Of a DNA stretch of 64,000 nt, positions 27,972 through 35,802 are shown piece after piece. Made by a program: the position numbers and the translations under genes. This DNA comes from Chitinophagaceae bacterium. GTDB lineage: Bacteria > Bacteroidota > Bacteroidia > Chitinophagales > Chitinophagaceae. Numbering within the stretch: position 1 is the first letter of the stretch; each line of letters begins with the position of its first letter. The stretch spans positions 248,001 to 312,000 of the forward strand of contig JAHBTJ010000004.1 in assembly GCA_019638595.1 (NCBI GenBank), written 5' to 3'. The notes beneath the pieces were generated by a model. It did not search any database. It worked only from the letters and a program-made list of their open reading frames with translations, and was not told the DNA's origin.

Positions 27972-28118
27972 AATTCGCAGATCAGCTATACAGGCGATAC
28001 AGCAATTAAAGCGCATTATATTAAAGTGAATATAACAGGTACCAAAACCTGCCCGCACTGGCATTACGGAGTGGGCCATCCCTACTGTTTTTTTACAGGC
28101 GAAGTGTGGGTTGAATAA
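27972..28118 (+). pseudogene. Fragment of a discoidin/chitobiase-type C-terminal domain (gene remnant)
   Basis: In the 418-bp gap between the SOD and sucC genes, one forward frame ending in TAA at 28116-28118 encodes a coherent 48-residue end: ISYTGDTAIKAHYIKVNI, then CPHWHYGVGHPYC and FFTGEVWVE. The pattern KAxYIKV...PxWH..G...FFxDEVxVE is what I know from the C-terminal carbohydrate-binding ends of Bacteroidota GH20 hexosaminidases and related F5/8 (discoidin) proteins. An in-frame TAA at 27969 cuts it off upstream and no start is available. Upstream fragments in other frames are not clearly related. I read it as the tail of a glycoside hydrolase gene lost by deletion. The rest of the gap holds nothing recognisable. 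Confidence 0.5.
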
Positions 28119-28199
28119 CTCATCTTCTCCTTTGGCCCGGAGCCATTCTGATTTTTCTATTCACTCATTCTGCTTTATTTTCGCCAAAATCTTTTATAC

Positions 28200-29414
28200 A
28201 TGAACCTTCATGAATACCAGGCCAAAGAGTTGCTGAAAAAATTTAATGTTCCTGTTCAGGATGGCATACCCGTTGATACACCTGAAAAAGCTGAGGAAGC
28301 ATACAAACAGTTAAAAGTACAATATGGGAATAATTTCGCGGTGGTAAAGGCCCAGATACATGCCGGTGGTCGTGGTAAAGGAAAAATACAGGGGTCGGAG
28401 CAGCGCGGCGTAGCGGTTGGTAAAAATGCGGAGGAAATAAAAACAATTGCCGGGAATATCATTGGCAGAACCCTGGTAACGATACAAACAGGGCCCGCGG
28501 GAAAGCTTGTAAGCAAGGTATTGGTAGCGCAGGATGTTTATTATCCCGGGCCTAACCCCGTAAAGGAATTTTATCTTTCTATACTGCTTGATCGTGCTAA
28601 AGGACAAAACGTGATCATGTACAGCACCGAAGGCGGAATGGATATTGAACAGGTGGCCCATGATACTCCCGAAAAAATATTTAAGGAATGGGTTCATCCT
28701 GCCGGGGGATTACTTCCTTTCCAGGCGCGTAAAATAGCCTTTAACCTGGGGTTAAGCGGCGAGGCATTTAAGAATTGTGTAAAGTTCGTGACCAATCTTT
28801 ACAAAGCCTATGTTGATCTTGATTGCAGCATGCTGGAAATAAACCCTTTGTTTAAAACCAGCGATGAGAAAATAATTGCAGTTGATTGTAAAATGAACCT
28901 TGATGACAATGCTTTAATGCGCCATAGCGATCTGGAGGCGTTGAGAGATATCAGCGAAGAAGACCCTACCGAAGTGGAAGCGCATAAATACAATCTCAAC
29001 TTTATTAAACTGGACGGTGATGTAGGTTGCATGGTAAATGGGGCGGGACTGGCAATGGCTAGCATGGATATGATCAAATTAAGCGGTGGTGAACCCGCGA
29101 ACTTCCTGGATGTAGGTGGCACAGCTAATGCACAAACGGTAGAAGCCGGTTTCAGGATCATTTTAAAAGATCCCAAAGTAAAAGCTATCCTGATTAATAT
29201 TTTTGGTGGTATTGTGCGTTGCGATCGTGTGGCGCAGGGGGTAATTGATGCGTATAATTCTATAGGCAATATTGAAGTTCCCATTATAGTACGCTTGCAG
29301 GGTACCAACGCCGGGGAAGCTAAAAAGCTGATTGAAGAAAGTGGATTGAAAGTACAATCCGCTATTTTGCTTAGTGAAGCCGCGGCGCTTGTAAACAAGG
29401 CGGTAAGCGCTTAA
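28200..29414 (+). CDS. sucC: Succinyl-CoA ligase (ADP-forming) beta subunit
   Basis: A 404-residue ATP-grasp subunit of the TCA-cycle enzyme that converts succinyl-CoA to succinate with ATP (or GTP) synthesis. Visible: MNLHEYQAKELLKKFNVPV, HAGGRGKGKI (ATP-grasp), MLEINPL, the metal site around AVDCKMNLDDNAL, LDVGGTA and the C-terminal NIFGGIVRCDRVA, which contacts the alpha subunit. Length is as expected. The alpha subunit sucD is not next to it and not in the window. Start 28200 is the family start. It is followed after 60 bp by repeat-rich DNA and an Rpn-type gene. Confidence 0.93.
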   Translation: MNLHEYQAKELLKKFNVPVQDGIPVDTPEKAEEAYKQLKVQYGNNFAVVKAQIHAGGRGKGKIQGSEQRGVAVGKNAEEIKTIAGNIIGRTLVTIQTGPAGKLVSKVLVAQDVYYPGPNPVKEFYLSILLDRAKGQNVIMYSTEGGMDIEQVAHDTPEKIFKEWVHPAGGLLPFQARKIAFNLGLSGEAFKNCVKFVTNLYKAYVDLDCSMLEINPLFKTSDEKIIAVDCKMNLDDNALMRHSDLEALRDISEEDPTEVEAHKYNLNFIKLDGDVGCMVNGAGLAMASMDMIKLSGGEPANFLDVGGTANAQTVEAGFRIILKDPKVKAILINIFGGIVRCDRVAQGVIDAYNSIGNIEVPIIVRLQGTNAGEAKKLIEESGLKVQSAILLSEAAALVNKAVSA

Positions 29415-29452
29415 CAAACCCCTGTAATAAATGGTTACTGCGTTCAGCGATC

Positions 29453-29535
29453 GGCTATCAGCCATGATTTGTAGTTTATGGTTTTTTGTTTATGGGTTTA
29501 TGGTTTGAGAGGCTCCAAACAAGAAACTTCAAACT
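29453..29535 (+). repeat. Dispersed intergenic repeat, left copy flanking the Rpn-type gene
   Basis: This segment begins with an 18-bp block (29453-29470, GGCTATCAGCCATGATTT) and ends with a second 18-bp block (29518-29535, AACAAGAAACTTCAAACT). Both blocks recur exactly at 30620-30637 and 30673-30690 in the same order and orientation, on the other side of the gene at 29622-30587. The sequence between is T/G-rich with TTTATGG repeats. Confidence 0.7.
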
Positions 29536-29621
29536 ATAAACCTGCAACCTGTAACTCCAATTTCTCCTGCTTAAAATCGTCAATAATCCTTAGCTTTATA
29601 AAACATGCTAACAAAACACCT

Positions 29622-30587
29622 ATGGCGGAAAATACAGCACCCCGTAAAAAACACGATACTCTTTTAAAAGCAGCTTTTGAAGAACTTTTCCCTTACCTGC
29701 TGCGCTTTTGCTTTGCCGATGCTGATAACATATTTAATTTCCGAAAAAAGCCTGTGTTTCTTGATAAAGAACTGGCCGAGCTGTTTCCTGAGCCTGAAAA
29801 ACAGGGTGGTAACAGGTTCGTTGATTTGCTGGCAAAAGTTTTTCTCAAAAACGGGAAGGAAGAATGGATACTGGCACATATTGAAATACAGGGCAGGAAT
29901 ACAAAAGATTTTCCCTTACGAATGTTCCAGTACTGGTATCGTATATACGACCGCTATACAGTTGATATAACAGCCCTTGTTATTTTTACCGGTAATCAAA
30001 GCCCAAAAGTTGCCAGTACGTTCCATAAAACATTTATGGGAACGGAAATCATCTATCGTTATAATGCTTATCATATCTTCGATCATACGGAAGAAGAGCT
30101 GCTGGCGATGAATAATCCTTTTGCCTTAATTGTTCTGGCAGCGCAAAAAGCACTGCTGCTGGGTAAAGTGCCGGAAGAAGAACTGGGAAAACACCGCCTT
30201 ACCGTAGCAAAAGCGTTGATACAAAGCAAAAAATTCAGCCACAAAAAGATACAGGAGCTGATGCTTTTTCTTAAAAGCTTTCTTTACATTGGAAACAGGG
30301 AAATAAACAGTAAATTTGATGAGCAGATATATCAGTTAACCGGAAAAAAAGTTACTATGGGCATTATAGAAACCATCAAGCAAATTGAACGAGAAGAAGT
30401 TTTTGAGAAGGGAATCGAAAAGGGTATTGAAAAGGGACGCAAAAAGGGCATTGAAGAAGGCAAACAGCATGTTATTGAAAACCTGATAATCAGGTTAGGA
30501 CTTTCAGATAAACAGGCAGCCGATATTGCCGAAGTGCCTGTTAGTTTTGTTAAAAAAGTCCGCGCTTCGCTGAAAAAGAAGAAATGA
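29622..30587 (+). CDS. Rpn-family PD-(D/E)XK nuclease / putative transposase
   Basis: A 321-residue protein of the Rpn/PD-(D/E)XK transposase-like family (recombination-promoting nucleases; RpnA of E. coli is a DNA endonuclease). Signs: HDTLLKAAFEELFPYLLRF at the start, the nuclease core FVDLLAKVFLKN then ILAHIEIQG (Asp and Glu-x-Gln), and the characteristic EKGIEKGIEKGRKKGIEEGK tail at about 290-312, an expandable repeat typical of the family. ATG 29622 is chosen at the start of conserved sequence; the frame reaches up to 29478 through the repeat. It lies between direct repeats, so it may have moved here as a unit. These genes are often multicopy. Confidence 0.82.
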   Translation: MAENTAPRKKHDTLLKAAFEELFPYLLRFCFADADNIFNFRKKPVFLDKELAELFPEPEKQGGNRFVDLLAKVFLKNGKEEWILAHIEIQGRNTKDFPLRMFQYWYRIYDRYTVDITALVIFTGNQSPKVASTFHKTFMGTEIIYRYNAYHIFDHTEEELLAMNNPFALIVLAAQKALLLGKVPEEELGKHRLTVAKALIQSKKFSHKKIQELMLFLKSFLYIGNREINSKFDEQIYQLTGKKVTMGIIETIKQIEREEVFEKGIEKGIEKGRKKGIEEGKQHVIENLIIRLGLSDKQAADIAEVPVSFVKKVRASLKKKK

Positions 30588-30619
30588 TCGTATTGGAACG
30601 CAAAAGGCAGTGAGCTATG

Positions 30620-30690
30620 GGCTATCAGCCATGATTTATAGTTTGTTTATAGTTGGGAAACGGGAAACCTCCAACAAGAAACTTCAAACT
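30620..30690 (+). repeat. Dispersed intergenic repeat, right copy flanking the Rpn-type gene
   Basis: Counterpart of the repeat at 29453-29535: the GGCTATCAGCCATGATTT block at 30620-30637 and the AACAAGAAACTTCAAACT block at 30673-30690. The region between is shorter than in the left copy. Related low-complexity text continues to about 30735. Confidence 0.7.
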
Positions 30691-30783
30691 AAAAAACTGT
30701 AGCCCCCAACCATAAACCCGTAACTTGAAACCGGTCTTTTCAGTCAGCTCCTTTCTTTCTATCTTTAGTTAAAGCTGCCCTTC

Positions 30784-31641
30784 ATGAAAGTGATTCCATA
30801 TACGCTGTTTTCATCCACACTCAAATTTTGTTTGCTTAGCTTATTGTTTACAGCCTGTAAAAAAGGAGTGCAGGAGCAAACAGATGAATTGTATTCCAGG
30901 CATCTGCAACGCCATGTAAAGCTTACCGTTATTCATACACCTGTGCCCGGAGAAAAGGCTGATATCAACTTACTGGTATTGAACGATGGGCAACAATCAG
31001 CCAGCATACGGCTGGCAACTGTTATAGACAGCTTATACAAGGCGGGGCAAATACAACCTTTGGTAGTGGTAGCCATTCATGCAGGAAACCGGAAGGAAGA
31101 ATTTGGTATTGCCGATAAAAAGGGCACCGGCTCAACAGGCGAAAAGGCAGATCATTACGACAGTTTTTTTAACAATGAGCTATATCCCTTTGTTAAGAAA
31201 AAAGCCGGAGTACGCAAATTTCATACTGTAACAATTGCAGGTTTCGGAGCGGGGGCATTGTCGGCACTCGACATCGCCTGGACCCATCCTGACAAAATAA
31301 GCAAGGTTGGCGTATTTTCCGGCGCCTTCAACAGAAGCGATACTACGGAAAAACCGGTAAGTGATTCGGTATGCAATGGCATGATGTACGAAAAAGTAAG
31401 ATCATCGCGCAAACGCCCCGGTCTCCAGTTCTGGATATATGCCGGGCAAAATGGCACTACAGCGTTGCCCAACGACGATGCAGACAATATACTTAACAGC
31501 ACAACCTGCTTTGTGGAACTGCTATCATCCAAAAAATTTATGACGGATGATGGCATTGTATATAACAAAGGGCTCGGCAACGATGCGGCTGCATGGCAAC
31601 AACAGTTACCCGGCTTTTTGAAATGGGCCGTGGGGAAATAA
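30784..31641 (+). CDS. Esterase-like lipoprotein lacking catalytic Ser and His
   Basis: A 285-residue lipoprotein (LFTAC, Cys25) with the alpha/beta-hydrolase fold of the enterochelin-esterase (esterase D, PF00756) family: LTVIHTPVPGE, INLLVLNDGQQ, LVVVAIHAGNR, FFNNELYPFVKKK. The nucleophile elbow, normally GxSxGG, reads IAGFGAGAL: Gly occupies the Ser position. The C-terminal catalytic His position (usually G-x-H-x...W) reads GLGNDAAAW with Asp. The fold is complete and the frame open, so this looks like a stable pseudoenzyme and not a decayed gene; a binding or scaffold role is likely. It is convergent with yajQ (10 bp). Confidence 0.78.
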   Translation: MKVIPYTLFSSTLKFCLLSLLFTACKKGVQEQTDELYSRHLQRHVKLTVIHTPVPGEKADINLLVLNDGQQSASIRLATVIDSLYKAGQIQPLVVVAIHAGNRKEEFGIADKKGTGSTGEKADHYDSFFNNELYPFVKKKAGVRKFHTVTIAGFGAGALSALDIAWTHPDKISKVGVFSGAFNRSDTTEKPVSDSVCNGMMYEKVRSSRKRPGLQFWIYAGQNGTTALPNDDADNILNSTTCFVELLSSKKFMTDDGIVYNKGLGNDAAAWQQQLPGFLKWAVGK

Positions 31642-31651
31642 AAGAAATTGA

Positions 31652-32143
31652 TCAGGACCTCATATTTTCATATTGCAGGGGGATATCCAGGTTCCAGCCC
31701 TTTGAAGCCTGTATTACCGCCTGGAGGTCATCAATTTTTTTACCGGTTACTCTTACCAGGTCGTCATTAATGGAAGCCTGCACTTTCAATCCTGCATCTT
31801 TAATATGTTTCACTATTTTTTTAGCGTCCTCCTGCTTTAAGCCGTTCCTTACATTTACTTCTTTTTTCCATGCTTTCCCGCTTTGTACACCTTCCTTCGA
31901 CAGGTCAAACGCCTCCGGCGCAATCCCCTGTTTGTGTGCGCGGCTTATCAAAACATCTAACAATTGCCGCATCTGCATTTCTCCGTCTGTTTCAATATTC
32001 AGCCTGAATTCTTTTTTATTAAGATCAATTACCACATGAGTATCCTTAAAATCGAACCGGTTGGTAATTTCCTTGCGGGTTACATTTACGGCATTGTCAA
32101 GCGCCTGCGGATCTACCTTGCTTACAATATCAAATGATGGCAT
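31652..32143 (-). CDS. yajQ: YajQ-family nucleotide-binding protein
   Basis: A 163-residue protein of the YajQ (DUF520) family, beginning MPSFDIVSKVDPQALDNAVN and including RFDFKDTHVVID, MRQLLDVLISRA, NVRNGLKQEDAKKIVKHIKD, then VQASINDDLVRVTGKKIDDL. In Xanthomonas and Pseudomonas a YajQ protein binds cyclic di-GMP and affects transcription; older work found RNA/nucleotide binding. Cyclic-di-GMP signalling in Bacteroidota is limited, so the ligand here is open. Length and ends are complete. It stands alone on its strand. Confidence 0.93.
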   Translation of the reverse strand: MPSFDIVSKVDPQALDNAVNVTRKEITNRFDFKDTHVVIDLNKKEFRLNIETDGEMQMRQLLDVLISRAHKQGIAPEAFDLSKEGVQSGKAWKKEVNVRNGLKQEDAKKIVKHIKDAGLKVQASINDDLVRVTGKKIDDLQAVIQASKGWNLDIPLQYENMRS

Positions 32144-32185
32144 ACAATAAAATTTTCAGAACAAAAGTAAAGAAAAATAGCAATT

Positions 32186-32236
32186 GGCTGTGAGCCATGG
32201 GCTATCGGCTATGAGCAGTCAGCCATGGGCTATCAT
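32186..32236 (+). repeat. Intergenic repeat with tandem AGCCATGGGCTATC units
   Basis: AGCCATGGGCTATC occurs exactly at 32193-32206 and 32221-32234 (28 bp apart), embedded in GGCTGTGAGCC / GGCTATGAGC text. It belongs to the same family as the repeats flanking the Rpn-type gene and the one near 57745-57767. Confidence 0.6.
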
Positions 32237-32334
32237 CTATTGATAAACTACATCAGGATGATCGCTAATTTCTGCTTATCTTTATACCCTGCCCAAGCCC
32301 CCGGAGTGTTTTTCCATTCGTAAAAAAATTTGTT

Positions 32335-33075
32335 ATGAAATACTTGCCACAATTTGCTGTTTTTATTTCGTTACTCCTGGTACTGGTTGTTTTAACATCT
32401 TTAAAAAAAGAAAATGCTATTCCGCCATTAAATGGGGCATGGAATACCACTGATGGCAGAGTGGAACAATTGCTGATCGTTGCCGATGGCTATTGCATGT
32501 TAACCAGGTTCGACAAAAACAATAAAAAGTTCGGCTATACAACAGGAGGTTCTTTTACTGTAGAAAACAAGCAGATCGTTTTAAAAACGGAATTTAACAG
32601 TGCTGATAAATCAGTGGTTGGTAAAACCCAGCGCCTTGATTATAACATTTCCGGCAATACTCTTACTACAAGCATAGGCGGTACTCAATTGAAATATACC
32701 CGCACCGACGATGGTAAAAGTGAATTGTCGGGCAACTGGCGGATCGTGCAGCGCAGGCAGGATGATAAAATGGTAGACATTCCCTTAAGAGCCAGGCGAA
32801 CCTTAAAGCTGTTATCGGGAAACCACTTTCAATGGGCTGCCATTAATGTGGAAACCGGTGAGTTTTCCGGAACTGGTGGGGGAAAATATACATTTGAAAA
32901 CGGTAAGTATACGGAGTATATCGAATTCTTTTCAAGGGATGACTCCAGGGTAGGCGCCTCACTCAGCTTTGATGGAAAACTTGAAGATGGAAACTGGATC
33001 CATTCCGGGCTCAGCTCCAAAGGAGATCCTATTTATGAAATATGGGCGAGGTTTAAATATGGGTTGGGGATTTGA
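32335..33075 (+). CDS. Membrane-anchored lipocalin-like hypothetical protein (246 aa)
   Basis: A 246-residue protein with one N-terminal hydrophobic segment (about 5-24) that may be an uncleaved anchor or signal peptide, and two similar beta-rich halves. Each half opens with a GxW motif: LNGAWNTTDGRVEQL near 33 and LSGNWRIVQRRQDDK near 132. Each continues with strands such as GGSFTVENKQIVLKTEF and GGKYTFENGKYTEYIEFF. The repeated half suggests an internal duplication of a lipocalin-like unit, as seen in Bacteroidota secreted proteins of unknown role. No ligand can be assigned. The gene is isolated, with repeats before and after it. Confidence 0.7.
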   Translation: MKYLPQFAVFISLLLVLVVLTSLKKENAIPPLNGAWNTTDGRVEQLLIVADGYCMLTRFDKNNKKFGYTTGGSFTVENKQIVLKTEFNSADKSVVGKTQRLDYNISGNTLTTSIGGTQLKYTRTDDGKSELSGNWRIVQRRQDDKMVDIPLRARRTLKLLSGNHFQWAAINVETGEFSGTGGGKYTFENGKYTEYIEFFSRDDSRVGASLSFDGKLEDGNWIHSGLSSKGDPIYEIWARFKYGLGI

Positions 33076-33089
33076 GATTTGAAATTTGA

Positions 33090-33195
33090 TGGCTGTTACA
33101 GGTCATAGGTTGCAAGTTTCAGGTTCTGTGCTCAACAATAAACAACAAACCATAAACTATAAATTGCTGACTCACTGCCCATAGCTGATAGCTCC
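33090..33195 (+). repeat. Low-complexity intergenic repeat-like region
   Basis: Text made of short words found in the other intergenic repeats (TTGCAAGTTTCAGGTT, AACAAACCATAAACTATAAA, CATAGCTGATAGCTCC), lying between the lipocalin-like gene and the LacI gene. No coding frame is visible. Confidence 0.45.
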
Positions 33196-33199
33196 TTGC

Positions 33200-34219
33200 T
33201 CACTTCTTCCTCAACGATGATTCCCTGATCTCCAGCGTGGTTTTGAGCTCAATGGTTTTGTACTGGTGTTGTAGTGTATTATTCCGGATCATTTCTATCA
33301 GCAATCTTGCTGCCGACTGGCCAATATCGAATGTTGGCTGATGCACCGCAGTGAGCGCCGGGTCTGTAAACCTGCTTACCGGGTTATCAAAAAAGCCAGC
33401 CATCGCTATATCGCCCGGAATGCGTTGTTTCATTTCCTTCAATACTTCAAAACAACTGATCGCCAGCCGCTCGCCCGATGCCAGGATGGCATTAGGTTTG
33501 GGATTTGTTTTCAATAACTTTTGCACTGCTTTCTTCATATTGGCATAATCAAAATCGCATTGCGCTATCCATTTTTTTTGAAAAGGGATTTTATGCTTTT
33601 GCAATGCTTCCATGTATCCGCGCATCCTGTTTTTGGTAACAGAAAGATGGGGAGCCATTGTAACGTGCGCCACCCTTTTATAGCCTTGCTGTATAAGATG
33701 ATTGGTTGCATCATAAGCACCGCGGGCATCGTCGGTTACCACTCTCGGCGTATCTACCTCATCGCAAATCCTGTCAAACATCACAACCGGCACACCCCGG
33801 TCAATCAGTTCCTTCAGGTGGTCGCCTTTTTTTGTTTCATTCGATACTGAAATGATCAGTCCGTCTATCCGGCGTGAAGTGAGCAGCTTCACATTCATTA
33901 TTTCCCTTTCATACCTTTCATGACTTTGAAAAATAACAACATGGTATCCCATGTTATACGCTATATCTTCAATACCTGCAATAACAGCCGAACAAAAATA
34001 GTTGGCTATTTCAGGTACGATCACGCCAATTACTTTTGTCTTTTTTTCTTTGAGCGATAAGGCGATAGGATTGGGCGTATAATTTAATTCTTTTGCCAGC
34101 TCCTGTACCATCTTGCGGGTAGTATCGTTTATTTCCGTGCTGCCGCGCAAAGCCCGCGAAACGGTAGAAGCCGAAATGCCCAGCTTACGGGCAATGTCCT
34201 TTATAGTAACATTCTGCAT
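33200..34219 (-). CDS. LacI-family transcriptional regulator
   Basis: A 339-residue LacI/GalR repressor. The N-terminal HTH and hinge are clear: VTIKDIARKLGISASTVSRA, then NYTPNPIALSL. The rest is a periplasmic-binding-protein-like effector domain (TKVIGVIVPEIANYFCSAVI, RIDGLIISVSNE, RVVTDDARGAYDATNHLI). It is divergent from the DUF6807-ThuA-Gfo/Idh-SDR-UxuA operon, and two operator-like sequences lie between them, so it probably controls that operon in response to a sugar or sugar acid. The effector is unknown. Length and ends are complete. Confidence 0.93.
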   Translation of the reverse strand: MQNVTIKDIARKLGISASTVSRALRGSTEINDTTRKMVQELAKELNYTPNPIALSLKEKKTKVIGVIVPEIANYFCSAVIAGIEDIAYNMGYHVVIFQSHERYEREIMNVKLLTSRRIDGLIISVSNETKKGDHLKELIDRGVPVVMFDRICDEVDTPRVVTDDARGAYDATNHLIQQGYKRVAHVTMAPHLSVTKNRMRGYMEALQKHKIPFQKKWIAQCDFDYANMKKAVQKLLKTNPKPNAILASGERLAISCFEVLKEMKQRIPGDIAMAGFFDNPVSRFTDPALTAVHQPTFDIGQSAARLLIEMIRNNTLQHQYKTIELKTTLEIRESSLRKK

Positions 34220-34299
34220 AAAAATTAAAAATTAGTGCCTGTGCCCTGAAATTACTAAATGCGGAGGTAATAAATCGCCGGGAGGCAATAACAAATGCA

Positions 34300-34321
34300 T
34301 ACGAGGCGAAGACGCCTCGTA
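34300..34321. repeat. Perfect 9-bp palindromic hairpin in the lacI-DUF6807 intergenic region
   Basis: TACGAGGCG (34300-34308) pairs perfectly with CGCCTCGTA (34313-34321) around a 4-nt loop. No T-run follows on the plus strand. It sits 81 bp upstream of the lacI start and about 100 bp before the operators. It may be a leader hairpin, a protein site or a dispersed repeat. The 317-bp gap 34220-34536 holds this and the operators, and no gene. Confidence 0.6.
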
Positions 34322-34422
34322 CAGCATCATAAGGGGTTGATGATTTTACATCTTTACTGCTTTATCGGCATTTGCAATAAATCTTTTCGAAATTATCTGC
34401 TGATTATCTAAACGAAATTTAA

Positions 34423-34435
34423 TGCAAACGTTGCC
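34423..34435 (+). promoter_or_regulatory. LacI-type operator, copy 1
   Basis: TGCAAACGTTGCC with the AACGTT core typical of LacI-family sites. An identical copy follows 22 bp downstream, two helical turns away, which would place two repressor dimers on the same DNA face. It lies 102 bp before the DUF6807 start. Confidence 0.65.
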
Positions 34436-34444
34436 GGGAACGAG

Positions 34445-34457
34445 TGCAAACGTTGCC
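34445..34457 (+). promoter_or_regulatory. LacI-type operator, copy 2
   Basis: Second exact copy of TGCAAACGTTGCC, 80 bp before the DUF6807 start. The spacing to copy 1 (22 bp start to start) and position between a divergent LacI gene and a sugar operon support a control site. Confidence 0.65.
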
Positions 34458-34536
34458 TTTATAGCTCTGTGAGTTTGGGTATTGGATACAAATGGGTATA
34501 TCCTTACTTTTACTTTAACAGATTGCTTAGAAAAAT

Positions 34537-35781
34537 ATGAGAATACGACCAGTAACCCCGGCTGCAGCGCTTTTGTTGTTTTGCTATTTGAAAGCCGATG
34601 CACAGATCATTGCCAGGCTTACACTTACTGCAGGTAATACCATCCAGGTTCCGGTTGCTGTAAACCTTGATGAATGTACTTCATTACCGGCCGAAAAGCT
34701 TTCATTGAGAGAAATAAGCGGAAAAGATAAAGCTGAGACCGCATTCCAGGTTGAAAACGGAATGCACAGGTATTTATGGTGGATGCTTAAGCCGGGCAAA
34801 ACCGGTAATAGAGTATTTGAGCTTTCATATACAAACAGTCCTGCCGGTACAGCAGGCAATTCACTTAACATTGAAGCCGATGGCAGGAATGTTTTGCTAA
34901 GTGCGTATGGCAAAAAAGTGCTTCAGTATACATACGGTACGCATTATCCGCCGGCTGGTGTAGATACCGTTTTTAAGCGAAGTGGCTTTATTCATCCTTT
35001 GTGGTCGCCTTCGGGCAATATACTTACGCGAATCAACGCCCCCGACCATTATCACCATATGGGATTATGGAATCCATGGACGCATGTTCAGTTCATGGGC
35101 AAAGAAATTGATTGCTGGAATCTCGGCGACAGGAAAGGAACAGTACGGTTCGCGCATTTTATTTCAAAATATAAAGGACCGGTATTTACAGGTTTCAAGG
35201 CCCTGCAGGAGCATGTAGCATTCAATATGCCGGCGCAGGGGGAGGAAACCATCGCGTTAAACGAGGTGTGGAATGTAAGGGTATATAATACAGGGAATAA
35301 AGTTTGGATATGTGATTTCACCAGTTCACTCAGTTGCGCAACAGACAGTACGGTAATTTTAAAAGAATATCGCTATGGCGGGTTTGGCTTCAGGGCCAGC
35401 GAAGCGTGGAATAACAGCAACAGCAAGGTGCTTACGTCTGAAGGAAAAACACGAAAGGATGCCGATGCTTCCGCAGCCCGCTGGTGCATGATTGACGGTG
35501 AAATGGAAAACGGCAGATCGGGGATTTTATTTATGAGCTATCCCGCAAATTATAATCATCCCGAGCCTATGCGTGTATGGCCCAACGATGCCAACAAACG
35601 GGGAGATGTTTTTTTCAGCTTTAGTCCAACCCGTAATAAAGACTGGATACTGGAACCGCAAAAAGACCATGTGCTCCGGTACAGGATGCTGATTTATGAC
35701 GGGGAAATAACGGCGGCGCAGGCCGGGGAGGCCTGGAATAATTTTGCCAATCCTCCTCTGATAACCATTCAAAAAATGTAA
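34537..35781 (+). CDS. DUF6807 (PmoA-like) family exported protein
   Basis: A 414-residue protein with a signal peptide (about 1-23, ending KADAQ). The family core is visible as GTHYPPAGVDTVFKRSGFIHP, then PDHYHHMGLWNPWTHVQF, and later the WCMIDGEMENG and GILFMSYPANYNHPEP segments. The family was misnamed methane oxygenase PmoA but is a widespread Bacteroidota/Planctomycetes protein near ThuA and Gfo/Idh/MocA genes, with unknown chemistry; the clustered His pairs (HYHH) hint at metal binding. It is the first gene of the operon controlled from 34423-34457; ThuA follows 21 bp later. Confidence 0.85.
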   Translation: MRIRPVTPAAALLLFCYLKADAQIIARLTLTAGNTIQVPVAVNLDECTSLPAEKLSLREISGKDKAETAFQVENGMHRYLWWMLKPGKTGNRVFELSYTNSPAGTAGNSLNIEADGRNVLLSAYGKKVLQYTYGTHYPPAGVDTVFKRSGFIHPLWSPSGNILTRINAPDHYHHMGLWNPWTHVQFMGKEIDCWNLGDRKGTVRFAHFISKYKGPVFTGFKALQEHVAFNMPAQGEETIALNEVWNVRVYNTGNKVWICDFTSSLSCATDSTVILKEYRYGGFGFRASEAWNNSNSKVLTSEGKTRKDADASAARWCMIDGEMENGRSGILFMSYPANYNHPEPMRVWPNDANKRGDVFFSFSPTRNKDWILEPQKDHVLRYRMLIYDGEITAAQAGEAWNNFANPPLITIQKM

Positions 35782-35802
35782 CTTGATTCACGAAACCACA
35801 AT

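Noticed and set aside
27831..28079. 82-codon minus-strand frame between SOD and sucC
   Set aside because: It is antisense to the discoidin-type fragment and its composition is Cys/Phe/Ile-rich with no recognisable feature.
28808..29398. 196-codon minus-strand frame across sucC
   Set aside because: Serine/Leu-rich shadow of the sucC reading frame.
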